Assembly (NCBI RefSeq): GCF_041146795.1
Contig: NC_135182.1
Span: forward strand, 6,155,509-6,219,508
Source of the DNA: Maylandia zebra
Lineage: Eukaryota > Chordata > Actinopteri > Cichliformes > Cichlidae
Reading direction: 5' to 3'
Length of the DNA stretch: 64,000 bases
The stretch's first letter is position 1, and the number at the start of each line of letters is the position of its first letter. A program made the translations under genes and the position numbers. Below, in pieces: positions 62,648-64,000 of the stretch. The notes under the pieces are model-generated. The model did not search any database. It saw only the letters and a list, made by a program, of their open reading frames with translations, and was not told where the DNA came from.

Positions 62648-63043
62648 TATTCAAACTCAAATCACAACAACAGTCGCCTCAAGGCACTTTATATTGTAAG
62701 GTAGACCCTACAATAATACATACAGAGAAAGACCCAACAATCATGTGAGTCCCTATGAGGAAGCACTTTGGCAACAGTGGGAAGGAAAAACTCCCTTTTA
62801 ACAGGAAGTAACCTCCGGCAGAACCAGGCTCAGGGAGGGGCGGGGCCATCTGCTGCAACCGGTTGGGGTGAGAGAAGGAAGACAGGATAGAAGACATGCT
62901 GTGGAAGAGATAACAAGTATGATTCAGCACGGAGAGGTCTATTAACACATAGTGAGTGAGAAAGGTGCCTGAAGAAGAAATACTCAGTGCATCATGAGAA
63001 TCCCCCAGCAGCCTCCACCTATTGCATGTATATAGGTGGAGGC
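62648..63043 (-). mobile_element. Short interspersed repeat, copy 3 (minus orientation)
   Basis: The body shares CTCAAGGCACTTTATATTGT and AAAACTCCCTTTTAACAGGA with the copy at 20325 and reversed at 32550. It has extra text at 62860-62910 that is absent from copy 1. Its right edge ends in a 12-bp inverted repeat, GCCTCCACCTAT at 63011-63022 with its complement at 63032-63043. Confidence 0.75.
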
Positions 63044-64000
63044 TATACATGGGGTCTTGCTTTCCTGAGCGTCTATGTCATTATGCAGTTAAATCCCCGA
63101 TCTGCAGCAACAACATCGTTATTTGTGGAGGAACTTCAGAATTTCTGTTTCAGATCTATGAGGCAGTAGAAGTAGTTAATCAGAATTGCCAACTTGATCC
63201 AATTCCATTGCAAACAACCCAAAACCTGACTGGTTTCATCCTAACGCATCAAAGTCACAACAACAAACTGGTCTCAGTCTTTAAAGCATCCATTTCAAAG
63301 AAAACAAGATCACAAGTCGACTGCACACTGCGTGCGTGTCTACTCGTGATGAAATAAACCAGATGCATCTGATTTCATTGCATGAGTTATGTTAGTGCGA
63401 GGGTACATAATCACAATTTGATGCTGCTCTCTAAACACTTGGAGGCAAACTGAAACTAAAAACACAAACAGCAAACAACAAATCCATAGTTGGGGGGCCA
63501 AAAACATACGTGCCTCCGCTTGTGTGCGCGACCCTTTGTGCTGCCTTCTTTTCTGCTCTTTCTTTTTCGGTTGGAGTGGCAGGGTGCGCCGTGATCACGA
63601 GGTGCTAAAAATCGACAAAAGTGGAGTGCGTTTATTTTGAAGGAGCAATCAGTGGCGGTTTCTTCCTTTCAATCTCCAGCAGCCCATTTATCCCCAAACC
63701 TCTCTCACTGCTGAAAATTGCATCCACAATTCCCTCCCTCTAAATTGTATTTGTCTGCTCCATCTTTTTCTATCCACCAAGATTACCTCCTTCCATTCCT
63801 GCACCTCCTCTAATTTTCTCCTCGCTCTCTTTCCCATTTCCCTCATTCCTCCTACTGTTTGTATTTTCTTCCCATCTCTTGTTTCTTACCCTCTTCTCTT
63901 CATCCATCATCCCCCTTCCCTGAATCTCACAGCCATAATTGTCCCGAGCTAAAGCGAGAAAACAGATAAGTGCTTTTCTCCAAAAAACCCAAGGGGCCAG

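Larger units (their letters stand above)
57541..64000 (-). other. XPO4 intron or upstream sequence to the window edge
   Basis: After the acceptor of exon 57383-57540 no further XPO4 exon was found. The expected preceding residues, which read like ESWRETLLDSRVMELFFT in human, are not visible on the minus strand. The stretch includes a pyrimidine-rich run (about 59400-59530), a CpG-richer patch (59550-59880), a purine tract (61440-61622), one interspersed repeat (62648-63043) and a pyrimidine-rich end (63680-63930). Confidence 0.6.

Overview
The window is vertebrate nuclear DNA, most likely from a percomorph teleost and possibly a cichlid. Coding exons are short, flanked by GT-AG introns, and encode proteins that align to mammalian orthologues almost end to end. 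Introns and spacers carry typical fish repeats: Tc1-like, hAT-like, L2-like and RTE-like remnants, (CA)n and (AT)n arrays, and a recurring short interspersed repeat. All assignments come from reading translations against remembered family sequences; no search was run.

The gene order is CRYL1 (-), IFT88 (+), IL17D (+), EEF1AKMT1 (-), XPO4 (-). It is the same neighbourhood as human 13q12.11. CRYL1 contributes its first three coding exons (996-3486) and runs off the left edge. IFT88 is complete: 24 exons between 4004 and 23816 join in frame to 824 codons plus a stop. It is head-to-head with CRYL1 across about 0.5 kb holding CCAAT boxes and a near-consensus RFX X-box. IL17D is complete in two exons (25619-27827, 204 aa). 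EEF1AKMT1 is complete in four exons (30450 down to 29151, 217 aa) and is tail-to-tail with IL17D. XPO4 is represented by its last 17 coding exons (57540 down to 37072, 872 aa); its N-terminal exons lie to the right of the window.

The genes are mostly unrelated in function: sugar-acid oxidation, cilium assembly, a secreted cytokine, an eEF1A lysine methyltransferase and a nuclear export receptor. They share a locus, not a pathway, although XPO4 exports eIF5A and EEF1AKMT1 modifies eEF1A.

The spaces between exons hold the most unusual structure. At 30735-33080 an L2-like LINE is split by two later insertions, one with a 15-bp target duplication whose removal restores the LINE reading frame. 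At 44780-46450 a Tc1-like copy is split by a hAT-like element with a perfect 8-bp duplication. At 47387-47540 a short element sits between perfect 15-bp duplications. At 40892-42131 a decayed DNA transposon has inverted ends and two inward-facing gene remnants. IFT88 intron 22 has two well-formed symmetric phase-1 candidate cassette exons, a weaker 15-nt candidate, and a 22-bp perfect hairpin just after the first. I found no operon, CRISPR array, tRNA or rRNA, and nothing that looks like a wholly new biological system.
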